The notes under the pieces are model-generated. The model was given only the letters and a program-made list of their open reading frames with translations. It was not told the origin of the DNA and did no database searches. The position numbers were made by a program, and so were the translations under genes. From positions 186,001 through 250,000 of the forward strand of contig QWDQ01000028.1 of the NCBI GenBank assembly GCA_003868215.1: a stretch of DNA of 64,000 nucleotides, written 5' to 3'. Of this stretch, positions 1 to 12,144 are shown piece by piece. This DNA comes from Pseudophaeomoniella oleicola. Its lineage: Eukaryota; Ascomycota; Eurotiomycetes; Phaeomoniellales; Phaeomoniellaceae. Within the stretch, counting starts at the first letter, position 1. Each line of letters opens with the position of its first letter.

Positions 1-1334
1 CTACCGTGCACTACAGAAGATATCAGATACTGTTGCACCTTGGGATGAAGAGAAGAACGGACAGCCTCTCGACCAAGTCACCTATGACCGGACCTTACGT
101 GAAGAAAAACAGCGGCAAGAAAAAGTATCAAAGTTGCTATCTCAGAGACGTTATCTTCAGCATCTAAAGCTAGAATCCACGTCAGAGTCCAATCAGCGTA
201 TATGTATAATTTGCCAATCGGAATTCGAGACAGGAACTCTTACCGTGTGTGGGTACGTTATTGTCATTAGTCCCGTCTAGAACTATCACTGACAACAGTA
301 ACAGACATCAATTCTGTCGTGACTGCATCAGGCTTTGGTGGTCGGAGCATAGGACCTGCCCTATGTGTAAGAAACATCTCTCGTGGCCCAGAGATTTCCA
401 CTCGATCTCGTACAAACCCAGAGAATTGGTTGTGCATGAAGAGAGGCCAGAAATATCTCCTGAAGATGACAGAGGCTCTCAATCTCCCCGAGGTCGCACA
501 ACGGATCAGCCAACATCAATATATTCTAGCATCAATACGAGCATGCTCAATCAGATTAAGCACGTCGATTTAGATGGCGCGTCCTTCGGAACTAAGATCG
601 ACTCCCTCTGCAGGCATATTTTGTGGCTTCGTCTTCACGAGCCAGGAACCAAATACATCTTGTTTTCACAATTCCGTGAGTTCCTCGAGGTGCTTTCTCG
701 CGCTTTCAAGCAACACAAGATCACATTCTCCAGCATTGATGGCAAAGATGGTCTTGAGCGCTTTAAGCATGATCCCTCCATCGAGTGTTTTCTCCTTCAT
801 GCCAAGGCACAGTCAAGTGGCATGAACCTCGTCAATGCCAGCCACGTATTCCTCTGCGAACCGCTCATCAATACCGCTATCGAGCTCCAAGCTATCGCTC
901 GTATCCACAGAATCGGTCAACGTCGGCCTACAGCTGTCTGGATGTACCTTGCTGACGGCACGGTCGAGGAAAGCATCTACGAAATCTCCCTAGACAGAAG
1001 ACTCGCGCACATGAAACGCAAGGCATCATCATCCTCGTCCCGCTCCGGCACCGCCACACCAAAGGAGCCCGTCAACGAAACGGCCATCGACAAAGCAAAC
1101 TCAATGGAGCTGCAGGAAGCCAACCTCTCGAAACTGATGGCCACCGGCCGAAATTCCGGAGAGGCCGTCGACAAGGAGGATCTGTGGAAGTGCTTGTTCG
1201 GTGGCAAAGAACGAGAGAAAGACGTCGGCGTCGGCGCGGATGATGATGGTGCGTTGGGCCTCGAGGCGGCGGATGCGTCGTCTGCGATGGGGCGGTTCTT
1301 GAGGGCGGAGGCTGCGGAGGGGAGGAGGTATTAG
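1..1334 (+). CDS. SNF2-family helicase with RING finger, Irc20/SHPRH type (C-terminal part, 5' end outside window)
   Basis: This is the 3' end of a nuclear SWI2/SNF2 translocase that is also expected to be an E3 ubiquitin ligase. The upstream exon is open in the frame starting at base 2 and ends at 252; a 52-nt intron (253-304) splits the RING between CG and HQFC. A full C3HC4 RING is visible: CIIC, then CGHQFCRDC, then CPMC. It is followed by the second helicase lobe, with motif V-like SSGMNLVNASHVFL and motif VI-like QAIARIHRIGQ. A RING placed between the two helicase lobes is the known order in yeast Irc20 and animal SHPRH, which act in DNA-damage tolerance and recombination. The tail (Ser-rich, then acidic and Gly/Asp-rich, ending near RYY) looks disordered. 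Rad5/Rad16 relatives share the domain order; I prefer Irc20/SHPRH from the long basic linker before the RING. Family certain, exact orthology fairly sure. Confidence 0.88.
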
Positions 1335-1571
1335 GCTTTGTTAAAAATCATTGAGCTGAAGATCGGAACATAGAAAGGGGCTCTACGTATGGGATCTGGG
1401 ATGGACGGTAAAAGTGGGAGTGCTGCTGCCTTGTCTAGAAAGAGCAATATAGAATATTTTAATTGATATGAAATTCCCTCTTCCTACAAATCCACCCTCG
1501 GTTTCCACCACCTTTTCTATTTTCCCTCCGATATGAGATCATATATCTAATCTAGTCATCCTCTCTACGTC

Positions 1572-3378
1572 TCATGATGTACGAAGCGTAGTAAAAGAAC
1601 TAGGCACATCATCCCTCTTGACCCCTCCTTTGTCTTCAGCAGCAGCAGCAGCAGCAGCCGCCGCCGAGGCAGTCCACTCCTCCGCATATCTCTCGCGATA
1701 TTCCTCGACCGTCTTCGCCGTCACGCCCGTCCCGCCACACACAATGACAACGATCTTGGTGGAGCGCGTCAACTGGTGTACGTTATCGCCCTCATTCTCA
1801 TTATCATTAGGATCTGTACTTGCAGAAAAGCCCGAAAGCGCCTGCTTCAAGATCTGCGGTCGATAGCAAACGGCCAGACTGACGCCACAGGCCGGTTCGA
1901 CGAGCATGCGTTCGTCGTCGGCGAAGCGGCAGACGCCCAAAGCGGCGTCGGCGTCGGAGAGCACGATGGAGCGCGCGTTGGGTTTTTGGGCCATGAGGAG
2001 GGCTGCGGGGCTGATTTGGAGGGCGCCGAGGGACGTGGCGATCGTGGAGATGGTGCGGAGGGGAGTTAAGTGGCCGGCGGAGAGGGAGGCGTGGAGGGAG
2101 GCCGCGCCGGTGGTTTCGACGGCGAGGAGGAGGGGGAGTTGTTGATGTGAACTGGATGAGGGCCAGGGGGAGAGAGAGGGGTTGGTGAGGCCGTGTTGGA
2201 GACCGGTGAAGAGGCCGCCGCCGCCGACGGAGCAGATTATTGCGTCCGGCGGGCTGGGATCCGAGAATTGGATTGTGAGCTGTTCGTGAATTTCCGGAAT
2301 GATCTTGCTGTTTCCCTCGTATATCAGTTCGTCATCGAACGGGCTCACGTAGACCGCTTCGACGCCTTTTGCGCTCGCTTCCGGAAGCAGCTCTTTTCGT
2401 AGGTGCTTGTCGGCATAGAACCAGCTTTCTCCGGTCTGGATTACGGCCGTTGCTCCGGCGGCTTTGAGCTGGGCGACGACATGCGGTTTGGTGGTTAGGG
2501 GCACGACGATGGTGGATGGGTAGCCGAGGCTGGTGGCTGAGGTGACGCAGCCAAGGCCAGCATTGCCGCCGGATGAACAGAAGAAGTGGAGGGACTTGCG
2601 TGGTGCGTTTGGATTTTCTTTATCTTGTTGTTGTTGACGGAGGACGTGTTGGTAGACTACATTACCCGGACCTCTGATATATGGGGGGAAATAGGTTAGC
2701 AGTGTAGTCTTGGGTATGGGCTGTCTTTCAACAGATCTGACGGTTGAACATTGGTACCCCTGGCATGGAGTCCAAAGAATGCGAGCGTCATATGTACCAA
2801 CCATAACTATGACCATGCTAGCCCAGAAGAGATGCTAATAGTCGCAAACATGGCCACACTGTCGAGATAACCTCATCCGACTTCCAGAAAACCCCCTTCC
2901 CTCCCAACAGTCCGTCCTGTCCTAGGAAAGCCAAGGTCCACAGACCAGCTAATGAAGATGAAAGAAGAATGCAGAAGAAGAAAAAGAGAAGATGAGAGAT
3001 ATAGAAAAAAATGATTTACCTAGACTTAAAGCTCCCAGCCGGTTGCAAATTCTCCAGTTTAAGAAAAACCCGACTGTGAGACAAAACTTCCCAGATTTAC
3101 TCCCATTCCTTTCTCCTTTCCCCCCTTTGACCCATTTACAGTGGCCTTTGTTGAGGGTTCAGAAGGAGGAGGAAGAGGAGTAAATGCGGGATGAGAGTCA
3201 GCGCACTGCATATATATAGGTGAAACGAACATTTTGTTGCTGTAGTAATAGGTAAGGACGGAGAGGGCGGGCGTAGCAAAACGTACCACCCAGCGGCTTT
3301 TGATAAAGCTGCTGACTCGATCAGCGGGGTCTTGATCCATGGCGGAGGAGGGGTGGATGAGGATGAGGATATGGTCAT
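1572..3378 (-). CDS. L-serine/threonine dehydratase, PLP-dependent fold-type II
   Basis: Exons run complement(1572..2673, 3020..3073, 3287..3378), giving 415 aa. The enzyme deaminates serine (and usually threonine) to pyruvate or 2-oxobutyrate in the cytosol, as yeast Cha1 does. Exon 1 encodes the family opening WIKTPLIESAALSKAAG. The 54-nt exon 2 encodes the Schiff-base motif LENLQPAGSFKSR, with the PLP lysine near residue 47. Exon 3 holds SSGGNAG and the phosphate-binding SVGGGGL loop. Intron phases are TG|T (Cys31) and AG|A (Arg49). Introns are 213 and 346 nt, long for this locus. The protein exceeds the usual 320-380 residues because of low-complexity inserts: a Ser/Pro stretch after the glycine loop, a loop rich in Asp/Glu/Asn, and a polyalanine run encoded by a GCT/GCC repeat near 1637-1668. 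All expected active-site elements are present, so it should be functional. Serine specificity over threonine is inferred. Confidence 0.9.
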
Positions 3379-3985
3379 CGTTGTATGGAGATATGTATGT
3401 TAAGAGATTGTATGGGGTGAGTGATTGAATATATTCAGTTCGTCGGTAGTAATTACTGTGCTCGAGAAGGGAACGGTTTATTTATTCTTGTTCGTAAGTT
3501 GCTCTTTTTCCTTCTGTATAACACACAGAAAAGATGACAGCAAAGATTATAGAGGAGATAGAAATCTAGCGATATACAAAATACTAAAAGGATCGTGGAG
3601 GATGAACGTAGATGAATTGACTAGGACTTTATATCGAAGATCAATTTCTTGTGGTGACTATGAAGACAATAGGGCGCACCGCTAACGTCAGACGAGTTCG
3701 GAACAATACAAACCATAGTTGGACTGGAAGCATCCGATCTCATCTGTGCTCTTCGTAGTGGTTCTTGGTGGGATTCGCTAGTAATAGCATTGTATTTCTA
3801 TGATTTGTCATAAATCTATATAAATCTTACGGCTTGTTTACAGTTGTTGTATATCTGGTGGTATATAATTTGGGACGAGAGCCGAGATGGTGTAGCCAGC
3901 CGATTCGCATGTGGACCAATGCGATCTATGCCATAAGAGCATGCGGATATTAACAAATGCGTAGCGACTGTATACGCAGGTTCTC
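3379..3985. other. Intergenic region between the serine dehydratase start and the AVT3-type 3' end
   Basis: No coding segment is supported here. It should hold the promoter and 5' leader of the serine dehydratase gene (reading left) and the 3' untranslated region of the amino-acid transporter. It is AT-rich with short, unconvincing open frames and no repeat longer than a few units. Confidence 0.6.
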
Positions 3986-6321
3986 CTATTTGGTATCACA
4001 ATATCCAGGAGCTTTGGATTGAGAGTCATGTATCCAACTGTTGATAGTCAGGGCGGTGGTATATATACATCCAATCGCACCAAAAATGCACAGAGCAATG
4101 TCCATGAACTTTTGTCGCCGGGTGGTCGCAACGGCTTTGAGATGCAACATTGGCTAGTATCGGTTAGTGATGGAATCAACAATAAAATGGAGTTGGGAGG
4201 ACGTACCGGATAGATGTAGACCAATGGCACACAGGCAAAGCTTCCGACAAGTGCAACAAATTTATCCAAGTCCGCGGCACCGATCAAGGCAATCACTGCA
4301 CACACAAAGACAAGGCAGAAACGGAAGACGTTTTTCTTCCACTTGATATACCGGTTGTACTTGCCACTTCTGGTGAACCATTCATTTTCCAAGATACGGA
4401 TGGCAGGGAATAGCTGTAGAGGCGTGCTCAGCAAGATCGCGAGCGAGTATAGGAATTGAACAGAATTGACAAACTTATTGTCTTGCGGAAGGTTCAAGAT
4501 GACCACTGTCTGGGTCGAAGAGCCGTAAGCTGCATATGACAATGCGCCCATGGACATGAAGACGATCGTGATGCCAATCATGACCATGGCGAGGACCCCA
4601 GGGAACTGCCTTGGTTGCTTCATTGATTCCTGAATGGGAATGATGAGACCAACCCCTTCGAACGTAAATATGGCAGTACCAATGAAGAGGGTCCATGTCG
4701 AGGGATTGAAAGCTTTGACATCAGCAATGCCATGGTTATCGACAATGGTAGCGATGTCGTAGTAGTATAAGTAAACCAATCCCAGAAGAATAAACAGATC
4801 TGCAATGAGAGCAGTGATTCCTAGCTTCGATATGTCCCGAATCAGACTTAGAGGGAGGAAGACAACAAGCTGCAATAAAACCAAGTATTTTATGTCGATG
4901 AAGGACTTGCACTTGGACACGGCCAACACGAAAGCCTGGAGGTTCTCTGAAGTGAAGACAATATAGGCTGCCACGAAGCCGATTTGACTGACGACGATGG
5001 AGGCCAGGATGAGCGCTCGCATGGATTTTCCGTACAAGACACCGCCAATGTCACCGAATGAGCCATCGATCTTGAGACGTGCGTTGACAAGGAGGATGAA
5101 GCAGTAAAAGCTCAGTATAGCGACACCGAGGAGAACCAAATTGGAGAAGAGCATTCCACCGTTGAGGTACGCTTTGGGAAGGAATAATACTCCCGTTCCA
5201 ACGAACGATTTGAGCAGCAACAAAGCTGCTCCAACACGAGTGTTCGTCCCCGCAGGACGCTCTTTATGCTTTCTCCTGCGTTTCCCAGGAGGAAGGAGTG
5301 CACTATCTTCGAGTGGTTCACGATCACTTCCTTCGTCCCCATAATCGATATGATCTTCCCATGGCTCCTCAAAATATTCGTCAGGCTCCAGCACTTCGTC
5401 GTCTTCTTCGAGCTCTTCACCGGCGAAATGGCCGTATAGCGTCAAGAACTCCAAAAAGTTGTTGGTGAGAAGCTTAGGTCGCTGATTTCTTGCCTTGGAA
5501 CTAGAACCGTTGGCGTCGCCCATGAGAACTCTGCCTGAGGGACTAGGACTATCGGCAGCCCTTCTCAAGAAGTTGCGTCTAAAGCCTCCGGGAACTTTGA
5601 TTGTGTGAATGTCCTCAGTCTCGCTCTCAGGCTCTGGCCGTGGAATGGTGAAGCTTCTGCTCCTTTGCTTTTTTCCAGCTCCCGGACCTCCGTCGTTCTC
5701 TTCAGCCCATCTGTAGATTGGCCGCGTTATATCTCCTCCTTGTAATTGTAGGCTGGAAAATTCTGCATCTTCGGCAACCGGGCCACGGGCTGAACGCAAA
5801 GAGCTGCCTAGGCGGGAATTGCCATTTCCTCCTTGCACCAAGTGGCGCTTCACAACTTCGGGATCCTGATATGCCCCCGCCGGACTGCCGCTCACCGAGC
5901 GATTGTCAAGAGAACCATAATTGATTCGCTGTGATTTATCGGGGAGCACTGAAGGCGACGGCGCTCTTGCTGGTGGTGTGCCGCCTTCTTGTGGACGGCC
6001 CTCTTTTCTTCCTCTAAGAGCTGCAGTCAAGGAAGAGGTGCCCGGTCCAAGGGACGCCGGGGTGCTACCTAGAATTGGCAAATCACTCTTCTTATCATCT
6101 TGATCAGCTGCAAGCTGCGCAGGTGTTGGAACTTGCTTCACTGGCGGTGTACCAATGAAGCTCGAAAGGATGGGAGATGCTAATCGGACTGTAGAAGCTC
6201 TGCGCGAATGAGCGAACGAGCCTGCTGCTGGTGAGCCGATTTGTTGCGATTTCCCCTTTGGACTGCGCCCTCTGATCTCTACTGGTGTTGCAGTTGGTGA
6301 TCTCCTCGGCGTATTGGACAT
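3986..6321 (-). CDS. Vacuolar amino-acid transporter, AVT3/AVT4 type (Aa_trans family)
   Basis: Exons are complement(3986..4153, 4207..6321), 760 aa from the Met of MSNTPRRSP; an in-frame Met 17 codons upstream (6372) would give 777 aa. I prefer the shorter start because MSNTPR resembles the usual fungal N-terminus. A long hydrophilic, Ser/Pro/Gly-rich and then acidic N-terminal half, expected in the cytosol, is typical of AVT3/AVT4. The transporter domain begins at AALLLLKSFVGTGVLFLPKA and has about 11 membrane segments. The 53-nt intron falls after YIYP, and exon 2 restores the conserved YPPMLHLKA and last helix. The family exports neutral or basic amino acids from the vacuole by proton coupling. 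Its 5' end faces that of the VHC1-type gene, about 0.95 kb away. Family very sure; AVT3 against AVT4 not resolved. Confidence 0.9.
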
Positions 6322-7271
6322 GTTGACAGTTAAATGTAAGACTGGTTGCGTCGACCCATGTAGGTCTTCCAAGCGAATTTTCGTGCTGTGCTTACGTGCG
6401 TGGGCTTACAGAGCAGTGTTTGAATCAATAGTCAGGTTCTCTGAGCAGATAAACGAGCTTGACAATGAATACTCGTTATACTCCGGTGTTGTCGCAACGG
6501 ATTCAAAGTCGAAGTCAGACGACTGTTCGTTGCGGGTCAGCGTGTTGTTTGGTCAGCTGACAAGAAGCAGCTGCCTCTTGATGTCAAACAGGAATCTTCA
6601 AACGACCGCAAGACTTATAGAAAGAGAAAGATATGTAGAAGACACGCAGCTCTGATGATACAAGTATTGATCGAGTAAGATATGTTCCGTAAGACAAAAG
6701 CAGAAAGCTGATTGGAGAGAGGATTGAGAGAGACTGAATTGGGATTAGGAGCGGAGTTGGAGATGTCGGGTCAGAAACAATGGAAACTCCGGGCAGGAAT
6801 TGTACCGTAGCACCGTAAGCAGTGGGCGGTGGGGAAGATGGTTGCAGGCACAGCGAACCCTTAGTCAGGACCCCTGCGAGCCCTGTCATAACTAAAACTG
6901 AAGGCCTCGATCGTGGAATGATCAGCCCAGGATTGCTCACGGGGCCTCCCGCTTCCCCTTTCCCTCCTTCGTCCATCTCCGCATCCTTGGCTGTGACGTC
7001 GCATTCCTGCTGAATTTTCTTCGTGTACCATGTGTAATGTAAACAGATTCATTGTTGTTCTCATTCTCAACATGAGAGAACATGCTTCATGCGCAAGCAT
7101 AGCTCTGGGTAGTGAGTTCGATCAGATCACGCGTTAAGAGTCTGAACACAAGAGACTGTTCATCTCAACAGCTGCTCTGAGACCCCTTGTTGGCTCCGAC
7201 CGTGCTTCCAATATTCTCTCAGTTCTTGCATGATTGTGTAGACCGGTCAATGCGCAGGCCAGAGAGGAAGG
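6322..7271. promoter_or_regulatory. Shared upstream region of two divergent vacuolar transporter genes
   Basis: About 0.95 kb separates the divergent start codons of the AVT3-type amino-acid transporter and the VHC1-type cotransporter. The interval must carry both promoters. No open frame here is convincing, and I could not assign individual transcription-factor sites with confidence. Confidence 0.6.
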
Positions 7272-10200
7272 ATGACGGATGATGGTGGGAAGGCGTCCCG
7301 TACCAATACACTTGGCCCTGGTACCTTAAAACGCGGTCGTTCGACGTTCACGACAAAGGCCGCTCAAGATGATGCGGCTCAGTTGTCGAGGCGCTTCTCA
7401 GCCTCCATGGCTGCGGCCCCCGAGGCTGTGAGCCAATCTCTCCAGTCCGATGTAGACCAACCCCAGCAATCCATAGCAGACCACGAAACACGCTCTTTTA
7501 AAGAATCGATTCCTCGGTGGTTCGATAAAGTCGTTGGTCTAATGAATTCAGCGAACGGTAAGGACGAATCCCAAGACTCACTTGGTAGAAGCAGATCTGG
7601 GTGGCAAGATGAACAGGAGGAAAGCGTGTCGGCCAACAAGAAGAGAGCTGAGAAGTCTAAGGCCGGATCTGGGCCACGGACAGTTGGAGGAACGGACAAG
7701 CTTGGAACAACAGCTGGTGTCTTTGTCCCTACAACTCTTAACGTGCTAAGTATATTGATGTTCCTGCGCTTTGGCTTCATCCTGGGTCAGGGTGGCTTGC
7801 TGGGGATGCTTGGTCTGCTCATCATTTCGTATCTCATCAATCTTGTCACTACGCTCTCAATTTCTGCAATTGCCTCTAACGGTACTGTCCGCGGAGGTGG
7901 CGCTTACTACCTAATATCTCGCTCCTTGGGTGCTGAATTCGGGGGATCTATTGGACTGGTCTTCTACCTGGTAAGCCCGCTGGTTTGAGATCCAATACCT
8001 TACGGATTTCGAGGTCCAAACACACTATGATCTGAGATCAGATGTATATCTAACACGAGTGCAGGGATTCATCTTCAATACAAGCATGAACGCCATTGGT
8101 CTGGTGGATTGTCTATTCGAGAACTTCGGTGCGAGTTCCGGAGACTGGTACAACTTCCTTCCACAGAATCTAGGATATCAATATCTGTGGGCTACATGTG
8201 TTCTTGTGACATGTACTCTGGTCTGCTTGGCTGGCAGTTCGCTTTTTGCACGATGTAGCAACGCTCTTCTTTTTGTGTTGTTGATCGCGACGTTCTCGAT
8301 ACCACTATCCACGGTTGTTCTCAGCCCGTTTTCCGATACTAGAAAACATGTCGAATTCACCGGTCTAAGCTTACAGACTCTGAAAGAAAACCTCATGCCG
8401 CATTTCACCAGACATGCTGCCGGAAGTCAAATCAGAGGCCGGGAGAACTACCCCGATCTTTTCGGAATACTCTTTCCGGCGACCGGCGGTATTTTCGCTG
8501 GAGCCAGCATGTCAGGAGACCTCCAGAACCCTTCAAGGTCTATTCCGAGAGGCACTTTGGCTTCTCTGGGAGTCACATTCTTTGTCTACGCGTTGGTCAT
8601 CGTTTCCATGGCCGCGAGCATCACACGGGCTTCTTTGTATAGCAACGTTAATGTTATACAAGACACCAATGTTTCAGAAGTCCTCGTATTCCTTGGCGAG
8701 ATAGCGACGTGCTTCTTCTCGGTGCTCATGGGCGTTATCGGGCCTGCGAAGCTCCTTCAAGCGATTGCAAGAGACAGTCTGCTACCCGGTCTTGGTATAT
8801 TCGCCCAGGGTACCAAGACGAAGGATGAGCCTACTTTTGCCATTGTCCTAACGTTCTTGATATCCCAAGTATCGGCCCTTTTTGACCTCAATCGGCTTGC
8901 ATCATTCATAACCATGGCGTATCTGATGACCTTCTTGGCGACCAACCTGGCTTGCTTTCTTCTCACGATCTCTTCTGCCCCGAACTTCCGGCCTTCATTT
9001 CGATACTTCAACCGGTGGACTGCGGCTGCCGGAACGTTGGTCAGTGGGGCCAGCATGTTCTTTGTCGATGGCCTGTATGCCGCCGGCTGCATTTGTGTCC
9101 TCCTTGTGCTGTTTGCACTCATCCATTTTACTGCCACTCCAAAATCGTGGGGTGACGTTTCTCAGGCGCTTATTTACCATCAAGTACGAAAGTTCCTACT
9201 CAAGCTCCGAACCGAGCATGTGAAATTCTGGAGACCACAAATACTACTTTTCGTAAACAACCCAAGCCGCAGTTATGGTCTCATTCAATTTTGCAATTCT
9301 CTAAAAAAGGTATACTGAATCCTTCCCCCGACAATTTGAGCATCTGTGCTGATATTTTCTCAATATCTAGGGAGGCCTTTTCATACTTGGCCATGTTATT
9401 GTCACTTCGGATTTTGGCAGCGCTGTCCCCGAAGCCCGACGTCAGCAGTCCGCCTGGACGAAGTTCATTGAGCTTTCTAGAATTAAGTCTTTTGTCAACA
9501 TCGCTATAAGCCCTGCTATCGAATGGGGGGCACGGAATATTGTCTTAAGTGCAGGACTGGGAGGTATGAGGCCTAATATAGTGATGATGGGTTTCTATAA
9601 TATGGCGGCATATCGCATGAGTCAGTCAGTCCCCGAGCTTGCGAAAGATACTCCAGAGGGCTGGAATCTGGAGACTATCGATCAGCGACAAGGTCTAAGG
9701 AATCGCAAAAGGAAGAAGTCAACGAATGCCGAGACAGAAGCACTGCTATCGGAGACGTTCCGTTCAGAAGGCTTGCAAGATATTCAAAGCTATGTAACTG
9801 TTCTGGAAGATCTACTTCTTCAAGTACGAATCAATGTTGCAGTTGCCAGAGGTTTTGACAATCTGGAATTACCTAATCCAATGGGCAGAAACAACAAGCG
9901 CTACATTGATCTATGGCCTATTCAGATGTCTGCGGAAGTCGCAGACGCGGGGGATCAGAATATCTTCACCAATTTTGACACGATCACATTGATCCTTCAA
10001 CTCGGATGCATTCTCACTACGGTGTCCTCCTATAGACACGCATACAAGTTACGAGTGAATGTTTTTGTGGAGTACGAGAATGAGGTGGAACCGGAAAGGA
10101 AGAGGGTCACGGCTCTGCTAGAAACATTGCGCATACAGGCCGAAGTTCAGGTATTCTGGCTGGCTTCCGGAGACGTGAAATCCTATCAGGTTATCGTGAA

Positions 10201-11517
10201 CGGTTCGAAGGATATAGGAGACTCGTCGGCCGTTGACAAGGTCGAGGCCACGCTGCAGGATGAAGAATGGTGGCGCGACGTCAAGGAGTTTCGAGGAGCC
10301 ATAAGTGACCCCAGGCGTGTACCCGGTGAAGGACTCAGTCAAGCGGAAAATATCTTGAACAATGCTCCTTCTTGGCCGGAGTCCTCCTTTCAACAAGGCC
10401 GGAAAATCGAGGGACCGCGTTTTGACGAACTCCGGAAGTTGGTTACTCGTGCGAAGCGACGCCGTTCTATAAGCAGCCTGGGCTCAATGGGCGTCAGCCT
10501 GGGAATGCGAACGCATCATCTGAATGATGATCTACTTGATCTTCATGCAAGTGCAAGCGAAGCGTCCTCAGATACCGAGTCTGACCAGTTCTTCGATGAA
10601 GCAGATGATGAGCCTCTATTGACTTCAGAGGATGAGGAGCGTGACTTCGAAAGCTCACAGTCTATGCCCCTATTGGAACATTCACTGGCTAAGCAGGGTT
10701 CTAAAGAGGGTAGATCGAAGCGGCGTCCTCTAAATCGCATCGCTGCCTTGCAATCTGCAACTAGCTCCAATGTGACTGGCCCAAGCATACACTCGGGATC
10801 ATCGGATTCACCTCAGTCTCATGAAGCCGGTGTGGCGATTGACGATGATTTTATTAATCTCGAAGAAGACTGGTCTCACGATTACTCGCGTGATGAGACT
10901 ATTGCAGGGTATTCCACACGTCAATCCCCAAGAGCGCAAGCTTCCCGCGCGTCCGAAAATGCAGACGGGCTTGCAGGCCCTTCAGTCGTGTTCGTTGACA
11001 CTCCTCCTCCTCGCCGCACAGTGTCAGATGGTACATACTCTCGTCAACCGAATTCGGCATACCAGAGAAAGGCGAGCCTGCCATTGCTACGTGCTTCCGG
11101 ATTCCCATCAGCTGCAGCCTTGCCTTTATCTTTCAATGAGCTGCCATGTCGCGCTCAGCATCTAATACTGAATGAACTAATGGTGCAACACAGTAGCAAA
11201 TATACCGTGAGTTGATTACCACTGTATTGGTCTCAGTCCAACTGATCGTACCTAGGCTGTTATGTTTACCACACTTCCGGCGCCTGTTGAAGGTACACAC
11301 AAGAAAGAATCAGACTGTCTTTCGTATCTCAGCGACTTGGAAGTCTTAACGGAGAATCTCCCGCCAACTCTCCTGGTTCACAGCAACAGTATGACTGTAA
11401 GTCTTCATATCATCATGTTCGGAGATGATGCCCAGTCTAGCCTTCATGTCTCCTCGGACTAATGGTCATATCGGACGTTCCGCTAACTTATATGTATAGG
11501 TCACGACCAACCTGTGA
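7272..11517 (+). CDS. VHC1: Vacuolar K-Cl cotransporter, VHC1 type (SLC12 family)
   Basis: Five exons: 7272..7970, 8065..9309, 9371..11206, 11256..11396 and 11500..11517, giving 1312 aa. Intron sizes are 94, 61, 49 and 103 nt. The hydrophilic N-terminus is followed by the SLC12 hallmark [15 protein letters not shown] and [14 protein letters not shown], then about 12 membrane segments (residues roughly 150-620). A long cytosolic C-terminal region follows, with an acidic and Ser-rich stretch. The penultimate exon gives the conserved [13 protein letters not shown] and LLVHSNSMT, and a final 18-nt exon supplies VTTNL and the stop, which closely matches the yeast Vhc1 ending. Yeast Vhc1 moves K+ and Cl- across the vacuolar membrane. 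Reading through the last intron would instead add an unrelated tail, so the tiny last exon is preferred. The protein is intact and likely functional. Confidence 0.93.
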
Positions 11518-12144
11518 AAACCAGTGGGCCTCTAGAATACTCTACCCGTCTGTTCAAGTTTGGCCGGCGGCATATCCTGAAGGCTATTTCATCCACAGAG
11601 GGGTATCCCTAGTTTCTGATTTTACGTTGTCCTCTCTTGAAAAGAGATAAGGAGCTCGGCTTGTATGCAGTGCTAAAGCCCTACTGCTGGAGTATCTCCT
11701 AGGTGGTGAATTTGCGCTGTGCTAGCTGCATCGAGGATATCGTCCCGTTGATCGTGTGTGGATCGTCGTATTAGCCGAGTGTCAATCCCCGCAATTGCTC
11801 TGCAGGGTCCCCGGCTTGATGCTTCAATTTCCCACCACCCTCTTCCTATTCGCAGCTTCCCAAGTTCTTGACGATATTAGGCACAACTTCAAGATTCTTT
11901 TTTCAGGATGCTACCCGGAGAGGAATCCTAGGCGTAATGGACATATTCACCCATGTCGACTTATTTCGCCTATTCCTCCTCTACTGCGATCGATTGTTGG
12001 CTAGGCTAGGATGGTCTCAGCTTGCTAGTACAAAGGTATGACTGATATAAGATCTGCCGGATAGCAATGTTCATAGACAATGTCCGGATCAATGTGTTGC
12101 TCCTGCTATTTCTTGGTGCTATTGATTTCCCCGCCGTCTTCGAG
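11518..12144. other. Intergenic region upstream of the galactanase gene
   Basis: No gene is supported. An in-frame ATG at 12067 would extend the galactanase N-terminus by 26 residues, but the Met at 12145 starts a much cleaner signal peptide. The rest should be the 3' end of the cotransporter transcript and the galactanase promoter. Confidence 0.5.
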
